Of a stretch of 64,000 bases of DNA, positions 47,528 through 59,500 are shown one piece after another. The first letter of the stretch is position 1. Every line of letters begins with the position of its first letter. The notes under the pieces were generated by a model, which worked only from the letters and a program-made list of their open reading frames with translations, made no database searches and had not been told where the DNA came from. This DNA is from Mortierella alpina (lineage: Eukaryota; Mortierellomycota; Mortierellomycetes; Mortierellales; Mortierellaceae), in the NCBI GenBank assembly GCA_029449245.1, contig JANATF010000004.1, positions 2,294,001-2,358,000 on the forward strand, given 5' to 3'. Made by a program: the position numbers and the translations under genes.

Positions 47528-48169
47528 TAGGCAGCAAAGCAATCATGATCGATCAATTGACATGCGTGCGTTTGTGATAACTGTGACAGAAGTCCTCCTA
47601 CCGTACGCTTCTATTCTTGGTTTCTTGTTTCCTGGACGGTCCGTAATGAGCGTGTAACACTTGTAAGAGTGCAGGATGTGTATATGTAAAAGCGATTTGG
47701 AGATTGTCGTGTTGGTAAGGATACTCGAAGATGAACGCTCTTTATTTATTCGTTATAATAGCCGTAAGAAATGTCAGCATGAGCGAGGGCAGCAAGGCTC
47801 AGAGAGCATATCCCTTGGGCGTTGGACCCTTGGGGAATCCTCTGCTAGATTCGATATAGCTATAACCAGCATGTGCATGCTGTTTTTCGCCACCTCTGAG
47901 GGTATTTTGGAGTTTAGGCAGAGGCATATGCAACAACAGACACCATTGACACCTCAAACTTCATCGGCAGCATTCACTCCTCAGATGGGACAACCGCCCG
48001 CATCGCCAAAGAAAAAAGGGAAAAAAATAAATTCAACTAGACGATGAGGAAGTCAGAAGAACTTGTAGCAGCAAACATCGAGATGCCGAAAGTATTTTAT
48101 CTTACGGATTTTTGGATCCTTTAGTATTATAATAATGGCCTCCACGCTTAATGCAGGTGGGTCTATAGT
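47528..48169. other. Spacer holding the duplicated exon
   Basis: Apart from the duplicated exon (47935-48048), nothing coding is supported. The PMA-type gene ends at 48170 on the other strand. Confidence 0.5.
47935..48048 (+). repeat. Duplicated last exon of the broken gene
   Basis: This reads TPQTSSAAFTPQMGQPPASP, then KKKGKK. It matches the end of the gene at 47420-47510 (TPQTSSAAFITQKRQPPASP) in the same orientation, about 520 bp downstream. The copy ends in a different frame (INSTRR stop). It is a tandem duplication of only the 3' exon. Confidence 0.75.
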
Positions 48170-51128
48170 CTATTTAGCGGGGCTGGCAGAGGACGATGCC
48201 ACCTCTTCGGGCTCTTGGTGCTTCTTCTCCTGTAGCGCAGACACTACGGCCGTCATCACCGCAACCTGGCGCACGGTGTTGATACTCTCCCAAACGCGAG
48301 TCTGCTGGATCTTGGACGCCTTGCGGGCCGCCAACTTGTTGCGACGCACGCTCGTGGGCACCAGCGTCGCCGTCATCTCAAAGGACCAGCGCTTGAACAA
48401 CTGTACCTTGACCACATCCAGCAGGATAAAGTACACAAACGAAATGCACAGCACTACAATGGCTTCGCCCGCTGGGACCTTGGGCGTCAAGCCACCAAAA
48501 ATGACCATCAACAGCGCAATGATCTGAGTACCAATAATCACCACCGCAAAGATGGGCGAGGGCAGGTTCTCCCAGAAGTAACCGGTCAGACGGGTCGAGA
48601 AGATGACAAAGTGAGGAGCAGACGAGATGTGGAGGTACATGATGGACTCGAGCTTGCGTTGATCCTCAGGTGCGTCCGAGGCCACGGGTGCGTAATCAAA
48701 GACCTTCCAGAAGACGAAAAAGTGGGCAAACGACAGTGCGCAGAGGCAGGCACCAAGGACGATCGACATGGTGATCAATTGACCGATTCTCCACTTGTCG
48801 GGACGGGCAGAGATCTGTGCATTGTCCACAGCAATGACCAACGTCGCCAAATCGTTCAAGATGCAAATAAGGATGAGCAAGTGAGCGGGCAGGGACCAGT
48901 CGTAGGCCATGACAACGACAAAGAAGAACATCAGGAAATGGACCGTGGACGTGATACGGTAGAGCGCATACGAACGCATGCGCTGGAAGATGGCACGGGA
49001 GGTCATCAGACCATCCACAATCGTCGACAAACCGGGAGCGAGCAAGACAATATCAGCAGCAGAGCGAGCAGCATCGGTGCATCCGTGGACGGCAATACCG
49101 ACGTTGGCCTTCTTGAGAGCAGGGGCATCGTTGACACCATCACCCGTCATTCCGACGAGGATACCACGCTTCTGGAGCAGCTCCACCACGCGGTACTTGT
49201 GCTCGGGAATGACTTGGGCGAATCCGTCAGCGCGGAGGACGTGCTCCGTGATCTCGTCCTCAGACTTGTCCGAGTCGACCAAGTGGCCGGCATCCAACAT
49301 GACACGCTGCATGCCCAGGCGGTGAGCCACCTCCTTGGCAATGATCAGTTGGTCGCCAGTAATCATCTTGACAGAGACACCCATGTCGTTGCAGCGGCGG
49401 ATAGTCTCGGCCGAGTCAGGGCGAGGAGGATCAATCAACGAAATCATACCGATCAACTCCCACTTTTCCATGTCACCCTCAATGGTACGGGCGACACCGA
49501 GAGCACGAAGACCACGCTTGGCAAGAGAGTTGACAGCTCGGACTGCGTCGTCGTCACCGCCGACGAGACGGATGATAACCTGAGGAGCACCCTTGGCAAC
49601 CTTGAAGGTCGAGTTGGTATCGAGCTTAGTGATGGTGGCCTGGGTCAGCTTGGTAGAGGGGTTGAAGGGCAAGAAGGAAGTGACCTTGAAGCCGGGAACC
49701 TCGTGCTTGTGGGTGCGGCCCTTCAGGATGTCGAGCTGCTCCTCGGCAGCAGTGCGGACAGCAAACTCGATGGGATCGTTGGCACCAGCCTCAGCTGCGA
49801 GATACGAGTACAACAGGATATCGTCCGAGGTGTAGTCGTTGGTCAGGTAGGGCTCGTCAAAGGTCAGCTCGTTCAGAGTCAAGGTTCCGGTCTTGTCGGA
49901 GCAGAGCACAGAGACGGAAGCCATCTCCTCAACGGCGGTCAAACGCTTGACAATAACCTTCTTGGCAGCAAGTTGCTTGGCACCGACTGCCATAGTGACA
50001 GACATAACAGTGGGGAGACCAACAGGAATGGCAGCGACAGTGAGGACGAGGACCTTTCGGAGGACAGTCAAGAACTCGCCCTTGCCATCTGGATCACCAC
50101 GGAAGTGAACCAGCTGGTAGATCATGATAATGAGGACGAGGACAACGGTGATGAGGATCAAAAAGTTTCCGATACGATTAATGATCTTTTGGAAGTGACC
50201 CTCCTCGGTCGTGATCGAGATCAGGTTAGCAGCGCGACCGATGAAGGTGTCGCCGCCGGTTTTGGTGACAACGGCCATCTGCTGTCCCTGCTTGACGATC
50301 GAGGACGAGTATACGGTCTTGCCCTTGTTCTTGGCCACAGGGAGGGACTCTCCCGTGAGAGCAGACTGGTCAATCAGAAGATCACCCTCGGTGGCTTCAC
50401 CCGTGGCACCGATACCCAGAAGACGGCCATCCGCAGGGACAATATCTCCCAGACGCAAGACAATCACATCTCCAGGAACCAAGGCAGCAACATCCAACTC
50501 GACCAAGTGGCCGTCACGCCAGCAGCGGGTCTTCAACGCAAGTGTTTGACGCAGGGCATCCAGAGCGGATTCGGCCTTGGACTCCTCAATGAAACCGATA
50601 CAAGCGTTGACAAGCAAAAGTGCGAGAATGATTCCAAAATCCAACCAGTCCTTGACAACAGCAGAAATAATACAGGCAACCTCGATAAGGTAGGCAATGG
50701 CTCCAGTAAAGTACCCCAAGAACTTGAGGAACGGGTTACGCTTGACCTCGGCCAACTCATTGGGTCCGAAGCGCTCGAGACGCGCGGTCGCCTCAGCAGT
50801 GGTCAAACCGTGCGTGGGGTCCGTTTGGAGGAGTGCCTCGAGCTCTGGCGAAATCTCATCCTTGTGCTCATGGTGCTCAGCTTCCTCAACTTCCAGCTTG
50901 CCCTTGGTATGGGTCTCTGCGTCTGTAGAATTTGGTGCATACGTTGCGTTAATATGCCAGCCTTCTGAAAATACAAAACTAGAGCCCTACTCTGAGAGCA
51001 GTACAGATGGAAGGTGGGGATATAGTGGTGTGGGAAGCTTCAAATGATGGGTGTATGGAAGCTGAAAACCAAATGTTGGTTGCGTGAGGGCAGAATTGAT
51101 GCACCATACCTTCAATCTTTTCAGACAT
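48170..51128 (-). CDS. PMA1: Plasma-membrane H+-ATPase, P3A type
   Basis: Exons 51128-51110 (19 nt, MSEKIE) and 50964-48170 are joined across a 145-bp intron in phase 1 and give 937 residues. It should pump protons out of the cell and power secondary uptake. The actuator motif is LTGES (about 209-213), the phosphorylation motif is LCSDKTGTLT (Asp about 363), and the nucleotide domain has KGAPQVI, DPPRPDS, MITGDQ and MTGDGVNDAPALKKA. Ten membrane segments are expected; TM6 contains ILNDLATLVIAVDNA, whose Asp residues fit proton transport. The N-terminus is acidic and His-rich (VEEAEHHEHKDE). The C-terminal regulatory tail (RVWESINTVRQVAVMTAV) is longer than in yeast PMA1 and ends in SSSASPAK. 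A TATA-like box sits at 51388-51394. Confidence 0.95.
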
Positions 51129-51387
51129 GATTGCCTTGAAGTATGTGCTTCTTGTTTACCAGCAAGAGTGTGCCTTAGAGAGAAGTACGAGGTTGTGGTA
51201 GCTTCAACTTGTCAATGCGAACACGACAACGGAAGAACGAAGGAGAAGAGGGAGAGGGGGATGGGTGGGATGAGCGAGAAGAGAGGAGGAAGAAGGATGA
51301 CGGATGAGAGAAAAGGACGAAGGTTGGAGGAAGGTCGAAAGAAAAGAAGAGGGAAAGGAGCAAGAACAAGTAAGTTAACAGGCGCTT

Positions 51388-51394
51388 CTTTATA
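51388..51394 (-). promoter_or_regulatory. TATA-like box of the H+-ATPase gene
   Basis: On the minus strand this reads TATAAAG, about 260 bp upstream of the ATG at 51128. The leader between is strongly pyrimidine-rich on the coding strand (51220-51370). Confidence 0.5.
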
Positions 51395-53540
51395 TGGACG
51401 GCGAGAGGTTGACACACTGTAAAAATCATCGTTCGGGGTAAACCTCTGCGACATTAGTGTGTTCAAGTGGACGACCTAAAATATCCAAAAACATCCTCGG
51501 GGGTCGATTCAGTCCGTGGGGAAAGGGTCAAGGGTATTGGTAACGCCGCTTCATAGCCCCCGCTTCACTGCTTTGTATTGAATACTTTCTCATCGTGCTT
51601 CACTGTGCTCGCCTTTGGCCGTCCAGGAACTCGACCCAATGAGCCCAATCTGCTAAACCGGCATTTGGGTCCCCGACAGGGATAGGCGTCCAGCTGGACA
51701 GCAATCGCTCGATTTACTATGTCGTCGATTTTAAGCAAATGCTTCATGCCTTGCTCGAGACCCTCGAAGTTCTGCATCCCCATGTTCATCGTCGTGTTGT
51801 TTTCATATGACGATTTACCCCTGGATTTCATAAAAGATGATCTTGATCCTGAACGGTTAAGCTGTCAAGCTCTTCGTGGTCATATAACGTCTCATCTTTA
51901 TCGACCGTCGGCGACACTAACACCTTATGAAGTAGCTTCGCCAGCTGCGTTGCCAGTTGCGAACTGGGCATTAAAATTGTGTTGCTCATGTAGACTTGAA
52001 TCCTCTGAGTACCCTGCACGCTGCTCAGCTAAAAGAGTTGACAGGCCCAGACTCGTCGGCCCATCCGCCCATCGTGATTAATAGAGTTTTAAGGCCACGT
52101 CCTATTACAGACAGTAGCCCATCCGTTCAAATCAAGTTGTCACACTACATTTTTTTTCTCAAGGCCTTGAGTCCATCGCAGGCGTGACTAATTGGATTGG
52201 TGCGATAAATAAGAAGTACCTTGTTCAATCACATTTGAGTGGTTTTCTTCCTCCGCCCTGAGGCACCAACGGGTGCTTGCAGCTCTCTCAGTGGTGTGTG
52301 AACTTTTTTTTGCAAAAAAGAAAACAACAAACAAGTCAACAAGGGGTACTGTACCAAGCAAAATGGCGAAAACTGTCCACACACACAGACGATAGAGTTC
52401 GAGGCCATTCAGTCCCAAAGGCTGGATTTGGAAGTTGTCTTGCAGCTGGAGCCTTTTCACTGTCGTTCGCATTCATTCCCCGCAATTGACATAGGCATCT
52501 TCGTCGCCTTCATTCCTATATTGGCCGCAATGTTGACGGTGCCTGAGCAGGTACTAGCCGAAAAGAAGAATCGCTTCTCATTCACAACAATAGCACAGGA
52601 AATGTTTGAGGGCTTTTTGTAATCCTACTTTGCGCAAGATGTTTTCATCATTCATTGCAGGTTATATCAAGCTCAAGTAGGGAGTAAGCAGTAACCAGGT
52701 ACGGGCCACTGTCCTTCTTGCAAACCTGGTACGCATGAGGGAATTACCCAGAGACTACAGTACAAGCAAATGGAGAAATAAGGACTTTAAGCATTGTTCC
52801 ATTCTTATCGGTCATAGGCATCATGAGCGTCTGAGTTATAACGCAACTGTCGCTCGACTGAATGCATGGAAAAAGAAGGTTACGGCATATATTTTGCCGG
52901 AACACTACAAGGTACCAGTTGCACACTGAAAATGCTACGCTGAAAGGGAACTACTGTCCGCTGCACATTGTCCGTCACCAACCACCTGAGCATGATAGCC
53001 TCACTTTTGTGTGATTGCTTCCTTGAACGAGAGAGACGTGAACCGCCGACACCCCTATTTCGCAAGTGCGATGATCCCTCAATGAAAGGAGAAACGACTG
53101 GGGGATTGTTTTGTGTCACTCACCAAAACTACGCAGCAGCATCAACTTCGAGCAAAAGCCTTTGCCCTCGTGAGAGTAACGCAGCCTGTAGGCCAGAAGC
53201 ACTGTAGAACCCCACCCTTTTTGCAACAACCGAGCCTTTGTTGGCCGATAGACAACGCAAAATCAGGAGTTTTATGACAGGTTTGGTCGCCGCACAAACT
53301 TCACAAAAAAAAACAAGAAAAAAAACAAGAAGAAAAAAAGAAAAAAAAACGAAAAAAAATGCCTCACACCGCACACGACGCACTGTTCCCATTGTTTTGT
53401 CCGGCTGAACCACAAAGTCCAAATGCGGCCAAGTTGAAACGCTATTTTTTTTTCCTGTTCCTGGACCTCTACTGTCTGTGCCTAACTTCTCTTCTCTTCT
53501 TTCAACATGCTCAAGGAAATGATGTTCATCCTTACTCGTA
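51395..53540. other. Intergenic with possible relic
   Basis: Minus-strand frames at 52019-51828 (SSQLATQLAKLLHKVLVSPT) and 51831-51565 look protein-like and lie end to end, but have no recognised family and no clean gene model. An A-rich tract is at 53305-53360. No intact gene is supported. Confidence 0.4.
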
Positions 53541-53715
53541 TACAATCGAACCCCTCTAAACCGATTGCTGTCGGGGCCGAGGATTTTTGTATCGGCCTAG
53601 AGAGGAATACGGCATAAGAAGTTAGAGGGGGATAGTGGGTGTCAGGACCAGCCAAGAGTATCGACTTAGGAGAGGATATCGGTGCAAAATGCACCGGTAG
53701 AGGGGTTTGACTCTA
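53541..53715. mobile_element. TA-flanked MITE-like element (Tc1/mariner-pogo type)
   Basis: About 171 bp bounded by inverted ends. The left end is CAATCGAACCCCTCTAAACC and the right end, read inward on the minus strand, is GAGTCAAACCCCTCTACCGG. They share AACCCCTCTA exactly. Each end is preceded by TA (53541-53542, 53714-53715), as expected of a TA target-site duplication. No coding capacity. The end sequence resembles pogo/Fot-like elements, so a non-autonomous derivative is inferred. Confidence 0.55.
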
Positions 53716-54353
53716 TCAATATGTGGTTTGCACACCTAGGCTACTCCTTGCAAAAAATCCGCCACACCTGCCGAAACGTTTTTCTCCTGCAAGTGATAGC
53801 TCATTTGCATTAATCCCTTATCTTCATGCATAAAGCGGTAACGCCAGTCAACGTGCAGTTTGCATGCTTGATCAATTCCTCAAATCCATGACAATACATG
53901 AATGCAAACCACGTTTTGGAAAGAATGAAAGCAGTCTTCTTTGTAAAGGGGCTGAACGCACTTTGCTGAAGATGCACTAAGCAAAACTGGTGACAGTACA
54001 GCGAAAGCGCGATTACCCGATTTCGTCTCTTCAGGTGGCGACCTTGTTTCTGCTGCATTGTGGGAAAGCATGACTCATGAACAGTACCTCGACTGCATTG
54101 CTATGATCCATCCACTCTACGTACACAGCATCACTTGAACCACTACACCCACGCTGAGGTACAGTAGTGAGACGTATGCGAAAACCCTTCCCATGGCATT
54201 GTGGAGCTGACCTGAGGTTTCTTCTTCTATACTTTAGAAAACATGCAACCTTGGCTCAAACGCTTGTCATTACTCTGGGTCTGCGAATCCTCCATCGCGG
54301 TACTTGACTTGGATACCTCTTTTGTGACGTGTGCGATAGCACCTAGGCACTGC
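53716..54353. other. Intergenic, no supported gene
   Basis: Short frames only. Promoter of the Cys-rich module gene at its right end. Confidence 0.45.
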
Positions 54354-54360
54354 TATAAAA
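54354..54360 (+). promoter_or_regulatory. TATA box of the Cys-rich module gene
   Basis: TATAAAA lies about 125 bp upstream of ATG 54483 with a C/T-rich leader after it. Confidence 0.6.
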
Positions 54361-54482
54361 CGTCGTTGTGCCTGAGTACTCCCTCATGTCTTGACTTTTC
54401 AGTTTTCACATCAACTCGTCCCCCGACTTTATCAAAAACGCATTGTAAAGCACCTTTCTGGTTCCTACTTTTCTCACTATCC

Positions 54483-56238
54483 ATGATGTTCAACAATGTG
54501 CGTGTGAAGGCCAAAGGCCGATTTTTAGTTCACCTGGCGTGCATTGCGACGCTCCTCTTCTTGGGTATGATGGCGCATGTGCCCCCGGTCTTGGCTGCGG
54601 ACAGCCAAGCTGCAGCAGCCGTGGATACTGCAGCGACGAAGCAACCAGCGATAGACCATGACGCGCACTATGCCGGTTTTGAGGATCTTGCTTCGCACCA
54701 TCGCTTTCAGAGGCACCATGAAAAACGAGCCCCCAGCGAGAACGAAGAGGGCGATGGTAAGAGACATATGCGCAACGGCCGACGGCACTTTGGCGAGTTA
54801 TGTCGGTGCGATACAACCAAAAAAAAACAGTGCTAGTTTCAGTTTTACGGGCGACATGACAGAGCAAACGTTTGTGGCAGTTCCTTAATGCCCTATTTCT
54901 TGCTGACCTGGGTAACCCCCTTTTCTCGTGGCATAATGAACGTGTCTCACTTTGTCTTCTTCACCAAGGCAACGGTACAGATAAAAGTGAACCCATCGAC
55001 CCGAGATGTCTTTGCAAGGCCACGGGAACTGTAAGGAAAAGAGACGCGCTTATTGAATTTTACCCTGGAGAGACACGGTGACTGACTTTGATATGATATT
55101 TAATTTGCCTGACCGCTCAGATCTGCGGCTCTACATTTGATATGACCTGCGGTTATGTCAGCGACGCTATCTTCAACTGTAAAGGGGTTGACGAAGAGCC
55201 AGTCCTTGATGAAAGATGCCCTTCCAAGTTTTGCAAGAGCGGCAAGAAGGAGTGTGGCATTTTAGGCTCATGCATGTGCAAAGGCCCTGGTCAGGTAAAA
55301 ATCGCAAGCCGTTTACTCGTATTTGCGATGCATGCAACACCTCTAAAACTATCTTGATGCGCTTCAACTATAACAGATTTGCGGCTCTACGTTTGACACC
55401 TCATGCAACTTCAAAGCCAACTCGCTTTACTATTGCTCCGGGGTAGGCAGCACGCCCTCGGAAATTGAATCCTGCAAATCCGATTCAAAGTCCAAATCCA
55501 CAGAGCTGTGTCCTCACGACGCGACTGGATGTGCGTCAAAGGTAGGTCAAAGATTACTTTCAGCTTGCAGCTGTATTTACCATTCATTTTCTTAATGGTC
55601 CTTTTCGAATACTGTGCTCTAGGACGCTCCAATCGACCCGAGTGATCCATGCGTCTGCACCCAGGCTAATTCTACAGTAAGAAATACACATCCTATGTGC
55701 GTACAGGGGGCATTGATGCTGAAGGACAATGCTCAAACAGCTGATGATGTTCATTCTCGACACGAACACGCTGCATTTAGGTTTGCTTCAGTACTTTCCC
55801 ATCTTCATGCGGGTACAAGACTGATGGGGTGTATTCCTGCGTCACTGTTGGAAAGCGCCCTGTTCTTGTGGAAACCTGCACTCCAAGCAAATGTATTCCT
55901 GTTATTGGCGATGGCCTTGGCCGTTGTGACAAGGACCCGTGCCTCTGTAGTTACACGAATGATCGAGTATGTTTATATTCCAAGCATCCGTGCCCTTGGT
56001 CTCTCGTATTGGCTCTCGTTCTGTAGTGACACATCGCTTACCGTCCTAATCCCGGTATTTTCTTGGTCTTGTTTTTGTTACTCCTTAGTTGTGCGGAACG
56101 GACTTTCCTGAAGAGTGTGGCTACATTGCTACAGCAATTTACACCTGCCCCAAACAGCCGGCCAGACCCCAGCTTGTCAGCGAGTGCCCTGAAGGCAACA
56201 AGTGTGCCAATACGGAGCGTGGCCCTGCTTGTCAGTGA
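54483..56238 (+). CDS. Secreted protein with four Cys-rich exon modules
   Basis: Seven exons (54483-54756, 54969-55030, 55121-55294, 55377-55541, 55623-55676, 55781-55966, 56089-56238) give 354 residues. A signal peptide (FLVHLACIATLLFLGMM, cut near VLAADS) is followed by a His-rich proregion ending at a KR pair. Four modules then begin exactly at exon starts: ICGSTFDMTCGYVSDAIFNC, ICGSTFDTSCNFKANSLYYC, VCFSTFPSSCGYKTDGVYSC and LCGTDFPEECGYIATAIYTC. Each continues with a Pro-containing stretch and two more Cys. Short linkers with CxC (CLCK, CMCK, CVCT, CLCS) close each unit before the intron. All introns after the first are phase 0. It is probably an extracellular, disulfide-rich binding protein; the family is not recognised. 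No membrane anchor is seen. Confidence 0.85.
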
Positions 56239-56544
56239 ATCCCGTAGACCAGCACCAATAAAGCACGTCAATAATTTGGGGTTCCCAAGGGCACTCCCAA
56301 ACGTCACCGTGTTTGATGGTCGTTTGTTTTTTTGCTTTGCTTCCTCCTCCATGCGACATTGCTCTCACTGCTGCTTGCTGTTTGCTGTTTGCTGTTTGCT
56401 GTTTGCTGTTCCTCGTTCTCCATCGAAACGGTCTTTTCCCACTCCCTTAGCCACCACACAGCCAGGGACGCGATTCAGCCAGGAGCAGCTGGGAGAGACA
56501 AGCGGACGACACGCCCGTGATTGCATACCTCCACACCACACGAC
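56239..56544. other. Spacer with 7-bp tandem repeat
   Basis: It contains about five copies of TTTGCTG (56374-56410) between the Cys-rich gene stop and the nucleoporin start. No gene is seen. Confidence 0.6.
56374..56410. repeat. TTTGCTG tandem repeat, about five copies
   Basis: Head-to-tail heptamers are seen directly, about 140 bp upstream of ATG 56545. Confidence 0.85.
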
Positions 56545-59500
56545 ATGGACCCCCCAAGACACGCGCCACCCCGTCACGAACGGCGCAAAGCTGCCTCGCC
56601 CTATGCGCGTCCCAAAGATGCCTCAAACACATTGCGCCGCCATAAGAAGGTAACCACTCAGACTAGTATCCACGGCAATGACCTACGCCGTCACCCGTCC
56701 TCATCCTCCAGGCCTGCTCAGTTCCCTAGCCTCAGCGCGTCTCGGTTGAAATGGCGGGAGGGCAGCGGCGAAGGGGTTGTTGCTTTCCCCAACTTGCATG
56801 CACCCTTGAAATGCTGCACGGCTTTGCATGCTAACCACGCACGGATCCCCTTTTTGCACCTTCATCATTTGTTAAGACACCCACGCCTTACTGGAAGAAA
56901 CGATTCGCAAGATTCATAAACCCTTGGAGAGCAGAGACAGACGATGAGGACGAAGTTGAAGCCTCTGCCGTGGAGACTGAGGCGGACAGCAGTTCTGCCA
57001 GTCAGGAAGGCACGGAGCAACAGGACGCTTCGTCTGGACAGCCCGAGAAGAACACCGACGCTAGGGACGTAGCTGAGAGTGACGAATCCGCCGAGGAGAT
57101 GATAACCCAAGACGAAAATGCCGTACCTTCTTTCCCGACTGAAAGTTCATCGGTAACTTTGCCCCTCCCACTAATCCAGCTGCCATGTGTATGTTCCTGA
57201 TGTGAGAAAGTAGTCGACAGCATTATAACCCTTGTATTGTATATGTAACAGATGACACTAGTGGAATCGTCGTTTGAACTGACGGTGACATCCGACGACA
57301 GCTTCATGGGCGATGAAGAAACCACAGCTGACGGGATCCGGCAGCAAGAACGCGAGGAAAGTTTGGTTAGCGGACAGGACTCGGACTCAATGCCCGATCT
57401 CAGAGATTCAAAGTCGACCAAACTCAAGCGTGACTCACGCTCATCAACCCCTGTTCGATCGACCCGGAGAACCACACGGAGCCAAGCAGCCAGAGCCGAC
57501 GATGATCTCTCTCCAGTGAAGAGCACGTCCCTGGCTGAGCAGGAATCGGCTGCTCAAGGCGCTGAATCCGAGGTTGTGAGTGAGCCGATACAGGAGTTGG
57601 GTGCAGAGTCTTTGATTGAAAGCCAGACTACTCAGGACACCATCACGTCGGAAGAGCAAGCTGAACCCACAAAACCCAAAGGAAGCAAAAAGAAAAAGAA
57701 AGGCAAGAAGCGATCCAAAAAGGGCGAGGTGGAGAGCCAAGTGGAGGAGCTGGAGAAAGAAATAGCTCAGTCAAACGATCGGATTGCGGAAAAAATTCAT
57801 GAAACGGAAGCCCTCATCGAGGCATCCGAGGAATTGTTGCAAGATACGACTTTGATGGACGAAGGCATCACACACCCCTTGAACGACTCTGAAGGCCCGT
57901 TTTCGGAGGAGCAGGATGCAGACGAGCTCGTGGACATGGCAGAGGATGACGATCAGACATTCCACTCGACCACACAGTTCGATATCGCTGACGACGGCGA
58001 GGACGAGGATCCACGTTACCCGGTGATCGAGTATGACGACCTCAAATATGCTGCAGAGGATGAGAACGCCGACACTGTCAAATACTACCCACCATCGCCA
58101 TTCGCACACGAGGAACAAGCCATGGATATAGGAACTCAAGATTTCAGTGGCTATCAAGGTGACCGGATCGGCTCCCAGGAAGGCACCTACGACGTGGACG
58201 TAACTGATGGCAGTGAACAAAGTCCCTCGCCTCCTTCAGCACAGCCACTGCAGTTTATGGACTCTGAAGAAATCGAGTTTTCTCCCATGCAAAGCCCCCA
58301 GCTGTCGGCAGCACCGGAGCTGACAACACAACCGTCAAAGTATATCCGCCTATTGACACCAATACCAGAGCCTACAACGCCATCTTCAAAGGAACACTTT
58401 GTGGACTGCCCGCCCATTGTTACCCCGAAAAAACCAGAGCCAGTTAGGGAGAAGTTCTCAACCCCTTCATCTGAGATTAGCTTTACGACCACCGACGTCC
58501 CTGACCTTTTGGCGCGCTTTTTCAAGAACAAGAGCCGAAAGGGAAAGCAGCTCACACTCACACATAACCAGGCCCTAGCCTGCCACCGATTGATTGAGGA
58601 GGCTGCTGCCGGTAAGCGCGTGGAGCTTTACCGCGACTGGCCTACCTTTTTCCCGTTGCCGTTCCCAATAGATTTTAATGGCCTTTTGGGCGTTTTTTTT
58701 TGTTTGCTTTCCTCTCTAGAATCCAAAGATGACGCATGGGATCATAGCGAGGACGGTGTCTCATTCCGGACCCAGTCGACTGTACCACGCCAAGAGACGC
58801 CGATCAAGGTTGTAAAGGCAGACAACCCCGAACAAGTATCAGCCCCAACTGTGGTAGCGTCTCACTCTCAGCTCTTTGCAGTAGGGGATTCGCCAAGACG
58901 GGGTCCAGCCCCCAAAATTGCTCGTAAACCTCAGGCGTCAATCGCATTGAGGGAAGTCGGACCAGTTGCACCGTTCAGGATCAAACGCCGTGCTGAGGAT
59001 GACTTGCGCTGCGAGTCATCTAAACAGGAATTGGCGCCTTCTCTGGACGACTATTTGGAGATTGAAAAGTACGCCGGCGTTCAGTGGGATGACTTGCCTC
59101 AATTTATTCAGACCAGGCGTCTCATTATTTGGGGTGACACCGATGCTCCTGACACGGTTAAGAGGCGTAAAATTGAGGAGAAGGAGCAAGTGCGAACGCG
59201 GAATATTGAGATCAGGGCCTTAGAGAAAGTGAAGAGAGAAAAGTTGGCCAAAGAAGGGCAAGCCGCAAAGGAAACAAGGGAAGCTAGGGACGCGAAAACT
59301 CTTCTGGATAGTGAGGATGACGGCGACGTTCGCGGGACACAGCAGAGGTCCAGGAGGGATCATACCTTGCTAAAGCCTGCAGTAGCGCGATCAAGTGTGG
59401 CGTCTGTGGCAACCGCTGATAACGCAGAGGGTGCGTCAGACATGAGCGATGATAGAGACGTTTTCAAGAAGCAGCAGAGTTCAAAGTCGGATCACAACTT

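Noticed and set aside
48611-50968. 785-codon open frame antisense to the H+-ATPase gene
   Set aside because: It mirrors the strong codon bias of the ATPase; the product is low-complexity and hydrophilic with no domain. The sense frame has every P-type ATPase motif.
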